NCBI GenBank assembly: GCA_028292285.1
Contig: JAQGMP010000305.1
Coordinates: 1-36,322, forward strand
Length of the DNA stretch: 36,322 bases
Reading direction: 5' to 3'
Origin: Variovorax sp.
GTDB lineage: Bacteria; Pseudomonadota; Gammaproteobacteria; Burkholderiales; Burkholderiaceae_C
Shown here: piece by piece, positions 27,597 through 35,707 of the stretch
Layout of the letters: each line of letters opens with the position of its first letter
Numbering within the stretch: the stretch's first letter is position 1
Notes under the pieces: generated by a model
Databases searched by the model: none
What the model was told of the DNA's origin: nothing
What the model saw: the letters and a program-made list of their open reading frames with translations, nothing else
Position numbers and translations under genes: made by a program

Positions 27597-27648
27597 TGCT
27601 GCTTGCCCTCGACGGTTTTCTCGAGATTTCAACCACAGGCAAGCAGCA
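27597..27648. repeat. 11-bp perfect inverted repeat with 30-nt loop (potential stem-loop) upstream of a membrane-protein gene
   Basis: TGCTGCTTGCC (27597-27607) and GGCAAGCAGCA (27638-27648) are exact reverse complements. The loop contains CTCGA...TCGAG. Confidence 0.7.
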
Positions 27649-27707
27649 ATCCCATCCGCTATCACTCCGATGCGGTCTCCAATTTCTCAGTTCGCAAAAA
27701 GGAACAC

Positions 27708-28301
27708 ATGTTCGATATCAACTCCAATCCCAAAACTTTCCCGGCGGCAAACCAGTGGCTGAAAACCTACTATTTTTCTCGCGCGGCATTTTCAATTTTC
27801 TGGGTCGCCGCGGCATTTACGCTGGGCAAAGGCGCACCGGCCATCTCCGCTGCCTTGCTTCTTGTCTATCCACTTTGGGACGCCGCGGCGAATATGGTGG
27901 ACGCAACGCGCAACGGAGGACTGAAGAGCAATCCGACGCAGGCTCTCAATGTGGGCGTCAGCGCCGTGACGACAGTTGCGGTCGCGCTGGCGCTCGGGAT
28001 GAGCATGCATGCGGTGCTTTTCGTCTTCGGAATATGGGCGGCTCTGGCCGGGCTCTTTCAACTTGCGACGGCTGTTCGGCGCTGGAAATACTACGGGGCG
28101 CAATGGGCGATGGTCCTCAGCGGCGCGCAGTCGGCACTGGCGGGAGGCATCTTTGTCACCCGAGCAAGCGGGCCTAAGTCACCCAGCATCACCGACATCG
28201 CTCCCTACGCGGCGTTTGGCGCCTTCTATTTTCTGGCCTCTGCCATCTGGCTCACAGTTGCGCACGCGCGCCGCCACGAAGCGGCACCCATCAACACTTG
28301 A
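27708..28301 (+). CDS. DUF308-like small integral membrane protein
   Basis: Multiple TM segments: FSRAAFSIFWVAAAFTLGKGAPAISAALLLVYPLWDAAANMVD...VLFVFGIWAALAGLFQLATAVRRWKYYGAQWAMVLSGAQSALAGGIF. AAAAAGGA Shine-Dalgarno-like sequence before the ATG. Confidence 0.7.
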   Translation: MFDINSNPKTFPAANQWLKTYYFSRAAFSIFWVAAAFTLGKGAPAISAALLLVYPLWDAAANMVDATRNGGLKSNPTQALNVGVSAVTTVAVALALGMSMHAVLFVFGIWAALAGLFQLATAVRRWKYYGAQWAMVLSGAQSALAGGIFVTRASGPKSPSITDIAPYAAFGAFYFLASAIWLTVAHARRHEAAPINT

Positions 28302-28340
28302 TCAGGCCCAATCAGGCAACAACAGAAAGCGCGTTCTCGA

Positions 28341-29156
28341 ATGGACCTCAAATTGGCAGGCAAGAAGGCCCTGGTCACGGGCAGCAGCAAGGGTATCGGT
28401 GAAGCCATTGCGAGAAAGCTCGCTCTGGAGCACGCGATCTTGATCGTTCATGGGCGAGACCGGATTCTCGCAACGGCAGTGGCGGACGACATCATCGCCA
28501 ACGGCGGTCGGGCCTATGCTGTCACCGGCGATTTGACCCACGATGACGAGGTCCAGCGATTGGTCGACGATGCGGAGGCATTTGCGGGTCCGATAGACAT
28601 CTTGATCAACAACGCCGGAGGGTCTGGCGGCACGACGGAGAGCTGGACGGATTCGCGAGCGGAGTCTTGGTCGGCCGCCTACGACCGCAACGTGCTCGCC
28701 GCCCTTCGGGTCAGCACCCGGCTGTTGCCCAAGATGCGACAAGCGCGATGGGGCCGCGTGATCAACATCTCCAGCCTTGCCGCGACGATACCGCCAGCAT
28801 CCCGAGCAGACTATTCGGCCTGCAAGGCGGCACTCAATGCTATGACGGCGTCTATGGCCAAGGCTGTGGCAAGCGAAGGGGTGACCGTCAATGCCGTGTC
28901 TCCCGGAACGATCCACAGCCCCGCGCTGGAGGGTGCATTCCGCCAGGGCGCTGTGGAACGCGGGCTGGCAAACATGGACGCGCCGTGGGCCGAAATCGAG
29001 CGTGTGGCGCTACCCATCTTTGCGCAGGTTCCGGTTGGTCGAGTCGGGAGGCTGGAGGAGATTGCGGACGCCATTGCCTTCCTTGCGAGCCCGCTCGCCG
29101 GCTATATCACCGGCGTCAACCTTCGTGTCGATGGCGGACTGTCACCAAGCCTGTAG
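28341..29156 (+). CDS. SDR-family oxidoreductase (3-oxoacyl-ACP reductase-like)
   Basis: KKALVTGSSKGIGEAIARKLALEHA, INNAGGSGGTTE, YSACKAALNAMTASMAKAVASEGVTVNAVSPGT, VDGGLSPSL. Confidence 0.94.
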   Translation: MDLKLAGKKALVTGSSKGIGEAIARKLALEHAILIVHGRDRILATAVADDIIANGGRAYAVTGDLTHDDEVQRLVDDAEAFAGPIDILINNAGGSGGTTESWTDSRAESWSAAYDRNVLAALRVSTRLLPKMRQARWGRVINISSLAATIPPASRADYSACKAALNAMTASMAKAVASEGVTVNAVSPGTIHSPALEGAFRQGAVERGLANMDAPWAEIERVALPIFAQVPVGRVGRLEEIADAIAFLASPLAGYITGVNLRVDGGLSPSL

Positions 29157-29238
29157 CTGGGTAGCTTTGAAGCCGGACCTCCGATTTCAAGCTTATAGGC
29201 TTTCGTTCTTGCTCGGATCGGATTAGCTGCATAGGTCT

Positions 29239-29257
29239 CGATAAGGCCTGCTTATCG
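29239..29257. terminator. Perfect 7-bp inverted repeat between convergent genes; possible bidirectional terminator
   Basis: CGATAAG-GCCTG-CTTATCG; no flanking T-tract. Confidence 0.25.
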
Positions 29258-29316
29258 TGAGCGCTCCAGCAATCTTTTCAAACGTCTGACTTCGCAAGCC
29301 GAACGAGCAGCTGACT

Positions 29317-29754
29317 TCAGGATTGTGCCGGTCGGTAGGCCACAGCCTTGATCTCGATCAATAGGTATGGATGCGGCAGCTGGTGCACTGCTACGGTTGT
29401 GCGCGCCGGCCCAGTCGAATCGAAGAACTCCCCGTAAACCTCGTTGTAGCCACCGAAATCGTTCATGTTGACGAGGTACGAACTGATCTCGACCACGTCT
29501 TCTAACCCCGCACCGACGCCTTGAAGAATGTCGCGGATGTTCTCGATGACGGCGCGCGTCTGCTCGCGGATGTCGAGCATGGTGGTGCCCATCGCGTCGG
29601 CCTGTGCGCCGGCAAAGCTGTTGTCGGCCCGGCGCGAACTCGTGCCCGACACGAACAGGAAATCACCGGCACGCTTGACGTGCGGAAACTTGCCGCGCGG
29701 CGTGGCCTTGCCCTGCACCAGCGTGCCGGTCGTGGTGTCTTGCGGATCGCTCAT
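29317..29754 (-). CDS. amnD: 2-aminomuconate deaminase (RidA/YjgF-family)
   Basis: [36 protein letters not shown]...[80 protein letters not shown] closely resembles remembered 2-aminomuconate deaminases. Confidence 0.85.
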   Translation of the reverse strand: MSDPQDTTTGTLVQGKATPRGKFPHVKRAGDFLFVSGTSSRRADNSFAGAQADAMGTTMLDIREQTRAVIENIRDILQGVGAGLEDVVEISSYLVNMNDFGGYNEVYGEFFDSTGPARTTVAVHQLPHPYLLIEIKAVAYRPAQS

Positions 29755-31220
29755 GTCGGCTCCTGGTCGATGCGGATGCACACGTTGGTCAGCTCGGAAT
29801 AGAAATTCATCGAGTGCATGCCGCCCTCGCGCCCGATGCCCGACAACCCACTGCCGCCGAACGGCGTTCGCAGGTCGCGCAGGAACCATGAATTGACCCA
29901 CGCCAGCCCGACCTTCATCGATTGCGACACGCGGTGCGCGCGGTTCAGGTTGGTAGTCCAGATCGTCGCAGCCAATCCGTACCGCGTGTCGTTGGCGCGG
30001 CGGATGACCTCGGCTTCGGTGTCGAACGGCGCCACGTGGCAGATCGGTCCGAAGATCTCTTCCTTGATGCAACGCGCACTGTCGGGCAGGTCGGCGACCA
30101 CCGTGGGCTCGACCCAGAAGCCGTTGTCCAGCGCATTGCCGAAGTGCGGCACGCCGCCACCGGCGATGAAGCTTGCACCCTCCTCGAGTGCCAGCGCGTA
30201 GTAGCCCAGCACCTTGTCGCGATGCTCCGCCGAGATCATCGGGCCCATGGTGGTGGCCGCATCGGTCGGCCAGCCGAGCTTGACCGACTTCAAGCGCTCG
30301 GCCAGCGCCGCGACGAAGCGTTCATAGATTGGCCGCTCGACGAACACGCGCTCCGAGCACAGACACACTTGGCCGCTATTGAGGTAGATAGCACGCATCA
30401 TCCCGTCGAGCGTTTTGTCGAAGTCGCAATCGGCAAAGACGATGGCGGCGTTCTTGCCGCCGAGCTCGAAGGAGATCGGCTTCACATGTTCCGCAGCAGC
30501 TCGCATGATGGCCGAGCCTGTGCGCGATTCACCGGTAAAGGTGATGGCGTCGATGTCCGGGCTGGTCGTGATGAACTCGCCCGCCGAATCAGGCCCGAAA
30601 CCGTGCACCAGGTTGAACGCACCCGCCGGCATGCCGACGGCGTGCATCACCTCGGCCAGCAACGTGGCGGTGCCCGGTGTCTCTTCCGATGGCTTGCAAA
30701 CCACCGCGTTGCCGCAGGCCAGCGCCGGCGCCACTTTCCAGGTGAGCAACAGCAGCGGCAGGTTCCACGGCGAGATGATGCCCACCACGCCCAGGGGCTT
30801 GCGCACCGTGTAGTTGATGGCATGCGCGCCATCGGGCAGGTCGGTCTTGAACGACTCCAGCGGCGCGGTCTTGAGAATGTCGGCAAAGATGCGAAAGTTG
30901 GCCGCACCGCGCGGGATGTCGACGGTCGATGCGAGCGACGTCGGCTTGCCGGTGTCGCTCATCTCCGCTTCGAGAAAGTCGGCGAAGCGGCGCTCGATCT
31001 CGTCGGCGATGCGATAGAGCATGGCCGCGCGCTGCGCCGGCGGGGTTTTGCCCCACGCGCCATCGACGGCGGCTTTGCCGGCCGCGATGGCCGTCTCGAC
31101 CGCGGCCCTGTCGGCCTCGTGCACCTGCGCGATCACGCTGCCATCGGCCGGGTCGATGTCGTCGAAGCGCCGGGTCGATTCGACGAACTCGCCGGCGATG
31201 TAGTTGCGATACTGTTTCAT
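29751..31220 (-). CDS. amnC: Aldehyde dehydrogenase, 2-aminomuconate/2-hydroxymuconate semialdehyde dehydrogenase type
   Basis: [81 protein letters not shown]. The ATG of the deaminase overlaps its end, and the context is the 2-aminophenol pathway. Confidence 0.87.
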   Translation of the reverse strand: MKQYRNYIAGEFVESTRRFDDIDPADGSVIAQVHEADRAAVETAIAAGKAAVDGAWGKTPPAQRAAMLYRIADEIERRFADFLEAEMSDTGKPTSLASTVDIPRGAANFRIFADILKTAPLESFKTDLPDGAHAINYTVRKPLGVVGIISPWNLPLLLLTWKVAPALACGNAVVCKPSEETPGTATLLAEVMHAVGMPAGAFNLVHGFGPDSAGEFITTSPDIDAITFTGESRTGSAIMRAAAEHVKPISFELGGKNAAIVFADCDFDKTLDGMMRAIYLNSGQVCLCSERVFVERPIYERFVAALAERLKSVKLGWPTDAATTMGPMISAEHRDKVLGYYALALEEGASFIAGGGVPHFGNALDNGFWVEPTVVADLPDSARCIKEEIFGPICHVAPFDTEAEVIRRANDTRYGLAATIWTTNLNRAHRVSQSMKVGLAWVNSWFLRDLRTPFGGSGLSGIGREGGMHSMNFYSELTNVCIRIDQEPT

Positions 31221-31255
31221 GATGGCTTCATGAGCTGGACGACTGTTGGATGCTT

Positions 31256-33283
31256 TCAAAGAAGTCGGACGACAGCCGCGCCGTTGCCGTACTGCGGGCC
31301 ATACGCCAGCACCTTGGCCTCGCCGAGGCGGCCGCCGAGCGCGCCCAGCGCAAATGCGAAGTGCTTGAAGCCCATGTCGACCTTGGCCTGCGCCAGGTAG
31401 TCGGGCAACTGGCGCGCCAGCTCGTCGAGTTCGCGCTGCTCGATGAGCTTCAGCATGCGGCGGTTCCAGTCGTCGTCGGTGGCCGTCGCGATCTTGTCGT
31501 CGGCCAGCGGGCGGTCGTCCCTGAATGCGGTGCCTGACAGTTCGCCGATGGCCAGCACGACGACGCGCTTGCCCTGTGCCGTCGCTTGCGCCGCGGCCAG
31601 CTCGCCGAGCGAGCGCGTCTTGTCGTAGTCGAGGTAGAGGTTGTTGGCAACGATGAGGGTCGGAAACACGCCATCGCCGTTGACCAGCGCATTCACCGAC
31701 AACGTGCCCGAGTCGAGCGGAAAACCGGCATAGTCGACCAGCTTCGAATGCACGCCGGCGCGGTTGGCCGCCTTCATGCAGGCGCGTGCCAGCGACACGT
31801 CGGTCGTGATGTCGTAGCGCATCTCGCCGAACTCGTGCCAGTTGTCGTCGACATGCAGACCGGTGATGCGGGCACGGCCTTGCCATTGCTGGTCGAGCAC
31901 CGCCAGCCAGCGCGTCGAGTAGATGACCAGCGTGTCGGGCTGCAGCTTTTCGATCTCGCGCGACACCTGCGCCATGCCGGCGAGCAGTTCGGCATACGCC
32001 GGCACGTTTCGCTGCAGCGTCAGCAACGGACTGCCGGGAAGCAGGTAGGCGCCGACCACGCCCGGCTGTTCCGTCAATGCCGCGCGGTTGGAGTGCGCGT
32101 TGTCGCCGAGCAGCAGGCGCTTCAGCTGGTTCCAGCTCGACGGTCCGCGGCGTGCGCGGTGCGGATGGCGCAGGTCGTGCACGATGCCCATCAGCCCGCG
32201 TGGCAGCAGCAGCATGAGGATGATCGACAGGGCACCCAGCACCAGCAGCCCCTGCCCGGCCACCGCGCCGAGCAGCCGGTCGACGACGATGAACAGCACG
32301 GCGCCGATCACCGGGCCGGCCACCGTGCCCATGCCACCGGCCACGACCACGAAGACGATGTAGGAGGCCCACGAGATCGCGAAAGCCGAAGGCGGCGTGA
32401 TGATCACCACGTCCATGAAGTACAGGCCCGACGCCAACCCCGTGATGACGGCGCTGAACATGAAGACGCCGGCCTTTACTTTGCTGACGTCGATGCCGCT
32501 GCTGCGCGCCGCCTCCTCGTCGTCACGCACCGCCGTCAACGCCAGCCCGTAGGTCGAGCGCATCCAACGCCAGATGATGGCGGTCGTGATGATGAGCAGC
32601 ACCAGCGCCACGTAGTAGAGTGATAGCGGCGACACGTCCGACTTCAACTGCATGCCACCGCCGGCGCCGGCCACGTTCCAGCCGTTGAACACGGTCGAGA
32701 CCGACTCCGCGATGAGCCAGGTCGCCACTGCGAAATACGCGCCCTGCAAGCGCAGCAGCGGCAGTGCGCCAAGAAAGATCAGCAGCAGGATCGCGACCCG
32801 GCGCACGTAGTCGCTCTTGAACACGTCAACCGCCGGATTGACCGCGATCAACCATTCGTACAGCACCCACAGGACGACCGCCACCGCCACGCCGATCCAC
32901 ATGCGGCGCTTGCTGCCGCTCTCGCGCAGCGGCAGGCACAGCAGCCAGGCGAAGAGCAACGACACGATGCCCGACACCGGCCAGGCGACCCAGATCGGCG
33001 TCGCCGCGTAATAGAAAACCAGCGCCTGCGCGAATCCGCCGAGGCCGATGAACACCTGCTGGCCGAAGCTGAGCAAACCGGCGTAGCCCGCCATCAGATT
33101 CCATGCATGACCGAGCAGCGCGAACACGAACACGGAGAACAACAGGTGCAGCGTGAAGCTGCTGCTCGGCAACGTCGCCGGCAGCACCAGCAGCACGACG
33201 GCGATAACCGCCGCCCACGCCGCGCCACGGCGGCCGTAGAACGACTCGGCCATTGCCTGAAGAGGTCGTTGCGGTGCGCTCAT
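31256..33283 (-). CDS. Apparent fusion: LivM-type branched-chain ABC permease (N-terminal) plus 2-aminophenol 1,6-dioxygenase alpha-subunit-like LigB-superfamily domain (C-terminal)
   Basis: One uninterrupted 675-codon ORF. The N-terminal part is polytopic with the LivM motif FAISWASYIVFVVVAGGMGTVAGPVIGAVLFIVVDRLLG. The C-terminal part is VVGAYLLPGSPLLTLQRNVPAYAELLAGM...TLVIYSTRWLAVLDQQWQ...GLHVDDNWHEFGEMRYDI...IGELSGTAFRDD...VDMGFKHFAFALGALGG...VLAYGPQYGNGAAVVRLL. Boundary about 32080-32165. Confidence 0.85.
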   Translation of the reverse strand: MSAPQRPLQAMAESFYGRRGAAWAAVIAVVLLVLPATLPSSSFTLHLLFSVFVFALLGHAWNLMAGYAGLLSFGQQVFIGLGGFAQALVFYYAATPIWVAWPVSGIVSLLFAWLLCLPLRESGSKRRMWIGVAVAVVLWVLYEWLIAVNPAVDVFKSDYVRRVAILLLIFLGALPLLRLQGAYFAVATWLIAESVSTVFNGWNVAGAGGGMQLKSDVSPLSLYYVALVLLIITTAIIWRWMRSTYGLALTAVRDDEEAARSSGIDVSKVKAGVFMFSAVITGLASGLYFMDVVIITPPSAFAISWASYIVFVVVAGGMGTVAGPVIGAVLFIVVDRLLGAVAGQGLLVLGALSIILMLLLPRGLMGIVHDLRHPHRARRGPSSWNQLKRLLLGDNAHSNRAALTEQPGVVGAYLLPGSPLLTLQRNVPAYAELLAGMAQVSREIEKLQPDTLVIYSTRWLAVLDQQWQGRARITGLHVDDNWHEFGEMRYDITTDVSLARACMKAANRAGVHSKLVDYAGFPLDSGTLSVNALVNGDGVFPTLIVANNLYLDYDKTRSLGELAAAQATAQGKRVVVLAIGELSGTAFRDDRPLADDKIATATDDDWNRRMLKLIEQRELDELARQLPDYLAQAKVDMGFKHFAFALGALGGRLGEAKVLAYGPQYGNGAAVVRLL

Positions 33284-34203
33284 TTTTTGGCGAGCAGGCC
33301 TTGCGGGCGTACCGCCAGGACCAGCAGGATGAGCAGGTAGCCCGACACCTGTTGCGCGGCCGGTCCGAAATAAGTGCCGGCGAGCACCTGCACGATGCCC
33401 AGCACGATGCCGCCGACGAAGCTGCCGGCCAGTGACCCGAGGCCGCCGAGGATCACCACGCCGAAAGCCATCAGCAGGAACGGCGGTCCGTCGAACGGCT
33501 GGAAGGAGCGGGACATGCCGACCATGAAACCCGCCACCGAGGCCGATGCCAGCGCCACGCCACTGGCCACCGCGTAGACGTGCGGCGTGCGCATGCCCAT
33601 CAGCGTCGCGATCTCCGGGTCGTCAGACGCGGCGCGGATCGCGCGGCCGATATGGGTCGAACGCATCCACAGCGCAAGACCGCCCAGCAGCACCGCAGCC
33701 GCCACGAAGAAGCCGAGCCGCAAGGTCGACACGCTCAGGTCTTCGGTCAGGCGAATGGCGGAGAACGACAGGTCGTTCTTGATGGTGGCCGCGTCGGAAT
33801 TGAAGATCAGCAGCATGCCCTGGCTCAACACGATCGACAGGCCGAAGGTGACGAGCAACGGCAGCATGAGGCCGAACACCGGCGACATGCCACGCCGCTC
33901 GGCCGACTGCACCGACACGTGGTTGAGGAGAAAGCGCTGCACCGCATAGCCGATGCCGTACATCAGCGGCACCACGATCACGAGCGACCAGAACGGTGCC
34001 ATCGGGATGTAGGTGAGCAAGGTCACGCAAAGGTACGCAGCCACGATGAGCCAGTCGCCGTGCGACAGGTTGACCAGCCGCATCACGCCGAAGTTGAGCG
34101 CCAGGCCGACGCTGATGAGCGCGTAGTAGCCGCCGAGCATGGCGCCCGACAGGATGCCGTTGGCGAGGTCGACACCGACCCAGTAGAGATCGACGTTACC
34201 CAT
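33280..34203 (-). CDS. Branched-chain amino acid-type ABC transporter permease (LivH type)
   Basis: LANGILSGAMLGGYYALISVGLALNFGVMRLVNLSHGDWLIVAAYL; FGVVILGGLGSLAGSFVGGIVLGIVQVL. Confidence 0.94.
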   Translation of the reverse strand: MGNVDLYWVGVDLANGILSGAMLGGYYALISVGLALNFGVMRLVNLSHGDWLIVAAYLCVTLLTYIPMAPFWSLVIVVPLMYGIGYAVQRFLLNHVSVQSAERRGMSPVFGLMLPLLVTFGLSIVLSQGMLLIFNSDAATIKNDLSFSAIRLTEDLSVSTLRLGFFVAAAVLLGGLALWMRSTHIGRAIRAASDDPEIATLMGMRTPHVYAVASGVALASASVAGFMVGMSRSFQPFDGPPFLLMAFGVVILGGLGSLAGSFVGGIVLGIVQVLAGTYFGPAAQQVSGYLLILLVLAVRPQGLLAKK

Positions 34204-34972
34204 GGGCCGCCCCTGCCTTGTGAGCTGCGGTCGTGCCGAAGTACGCCGCGGTGATCGCGTCTTCACTCACTTCGCCGGGCCGGCCTTCGAGCACGATGCT
34301 GCCTTCGAGCATGACGACGAAACGGTTGCAGGCCGACAGCGCGCGCTTCAGGTCCTGCTCGACCACGATGGTGGTGGTGCCACTCGCAACGATGCGCGCG
34401 AAATTCTTGTAGATCTCTTCGACCATCGCAGGCGACAGGCCGAGCGACAGCTCGTCGAAGATGACCAACTTGGGCGACGACATGAGTGCGCGGCCGATCG
34501 CCACCATCTGCTGCTCGCCGCCCGACATTTCCGACACCACCTGGCGACGCCGCTCTCGCAATGCCGGAAACAGCGTGAACACCTCTTCGAGCTTGGCCGG
34601 AATGGTCGGCCGGCAACGCGGCAGGTAAGCGCCGGCCAGCAGGTTGTCTTCGACCGACAGGCGCGCGAACAGGCGCCGGCCCTCGGGCACCAAGGCCACG
34701 CCGGCGTCGACGATGCGGTCGGGCGTGAGCTTGTCGAGGCGTTGGCCTTCGAACTCGATGACGCCACGCGTGCGCGTCTTGCCGCCTTGGTTCATGAGCC
34801 CGACCAGCGAGCGCAGCAGCGTCGACTTGCCGGCACCGTTGGCGCCGATGATGGCCAGCACATCGCCGCGCTGCAGCTCGAGCGAGATGTCGTAGATGGC
34901 CCGCAGCTCGCCGTAGTACGCGGCGAGGCTCGTCACCCGGAGCACAGGTGAGGACAAGGACGCCGCAGCCAT
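34196..34972 (-). CDS. ABC transporter ATP-binding protein (LivF type)
   Basis: AAYYGELRAIYDISLELQRGDVLAIIGANGAGKSTLLRSLVGL; EMSGGEQQMVAIGRALMSSPKLVIFDELSLGLSPAMVEEI. Confidence 0.95.
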   Translation of the reverse strand: MAAASLSSPVLRVTSLAAYYGELRAIYDISLELQRGDVLAIIGANGAGKSTLLRSLVGLMNQGGKTRTRGVIEFEGQRLDKLTPDRIVDAGVALVPEGRRLFARLSVEDNLLAGAYLPRCRPTIPAKLEEVFTLFPALRERRRQVVSEMSGGEQQMVAIGRALMSSPKLVIFDELSLGLSPAMVEEIYKNFARIVASGTTTIVVEQDLKRALSACNRFVVMLEGSIVLEGRPGEVSEDAITAAYFGTTAAHKAGAAHG

Positions 34973-34976
34973 GAGG

Positions 34977-35693
34977 TCAGAGGCCGAGGTATACACGCTT
35001 GACCTCCGGCAGATTGATGACTTCGTGCGGAATACCGATGGCCAGCACATTGCCGCCGGCCAGCGCCATCAGACGATCGGTCGCGGTCAGCATGGTGCGG
35101 ATGACGTGCTCGATCCAGACCACGGTCGTGCCCATGTTGCGGATGCGCCGCACCAGGTCGATGAATTCGCTGACCTCCGACTCGGTCAGGCCGGCGGCCA
35201 CCTCGTCGATCAGCAGCAGCTTGGGCCGTGCCGCCAGCGCACGGGCCAGCTCGTGCCGCTTGCGCACCAGCAACGGCAGGCGGCCCGCCAGCGTGTCGGC
35301 ATGTCGCGTAAGGCCGGTGGTAGCGAGCGTGCGCTCGATCCAGTCGGTCGCCTCGACGCCCTGCATGCCGCCAGCGAAGGTCGCAGCCACGCGCAGGTTG
35401 TCGAACACCGTCATCTGGCCGAAAGGCCGCGGCACCTGGAAGGTGCGGGCGATGCCCAGCCGGGCGCGGTCGTGCGTGACCAGCGCAGTGATGTCGTCGC
35501 CCCTGAAGATGACCTTGCCGGCCGAGGGCGGGATGTGGCCCGACAGCATGCCGAAGAGCGTGGTCTTGCCGGCCCCGTTGGGCCCGATGACGCCGAGGAT
35601 CTCGCCTTCGGCCACGTTGAAATGTACATCGCTCGCCACATGGATGGCGCCGAACGATTTGGTGAGTCCTTGCACCTGGAGGATGTCGGCCAT
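34977..35693 (-). CDS. ABC transporter ATP-binding protein (LivG type) with non-canonical signature motif
   Basis: LTKSFGAIHVASDVHFNVAEGEILGVIGPNGAGKTTLFGMLSGHIPPSAGKVIFRGDDIT; the LSGGQ position reads LPLLVRKRHELARALAARPKLLLIDEVAAGL. Confidence 0.94.
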   Translation of the reverse strand: MADILQVQGLTKSFGAIHVASDVHFNVAEGEILGVIGPNGAGKTTLFGMLSGHIPPSAGKVIFRGDDITALVTHDRARLGIARTFQVPRPFGQMTVFDNLRVAATFAGGMQGVEATDWIERTLATTGLTRHADTLAGRLPLLVRKRHELARALAARPKLLLIDEVAAGLTESEVSEFIDLVRRIRNMGTTVVWIEHVIRTMLTATDRLMALAGGNVLAIGIPHEVINLPEVKRVYLGL

Positions 35694-35707
35694 CGTGTTG
35701 CGCTGAC

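Noticed and set aside
29751-32372. 873-aa ORF suggesting a giant fusion of the ALDH with an upstream domain
   Set aside because: Residues before [12 protein letters not shown] are the out-of-frame translation of the LivM-AmnA gene. The ALDH has a natural ATG at 31220, so this is not a real fusion, unlike the in-frame LivM-AmnA case.
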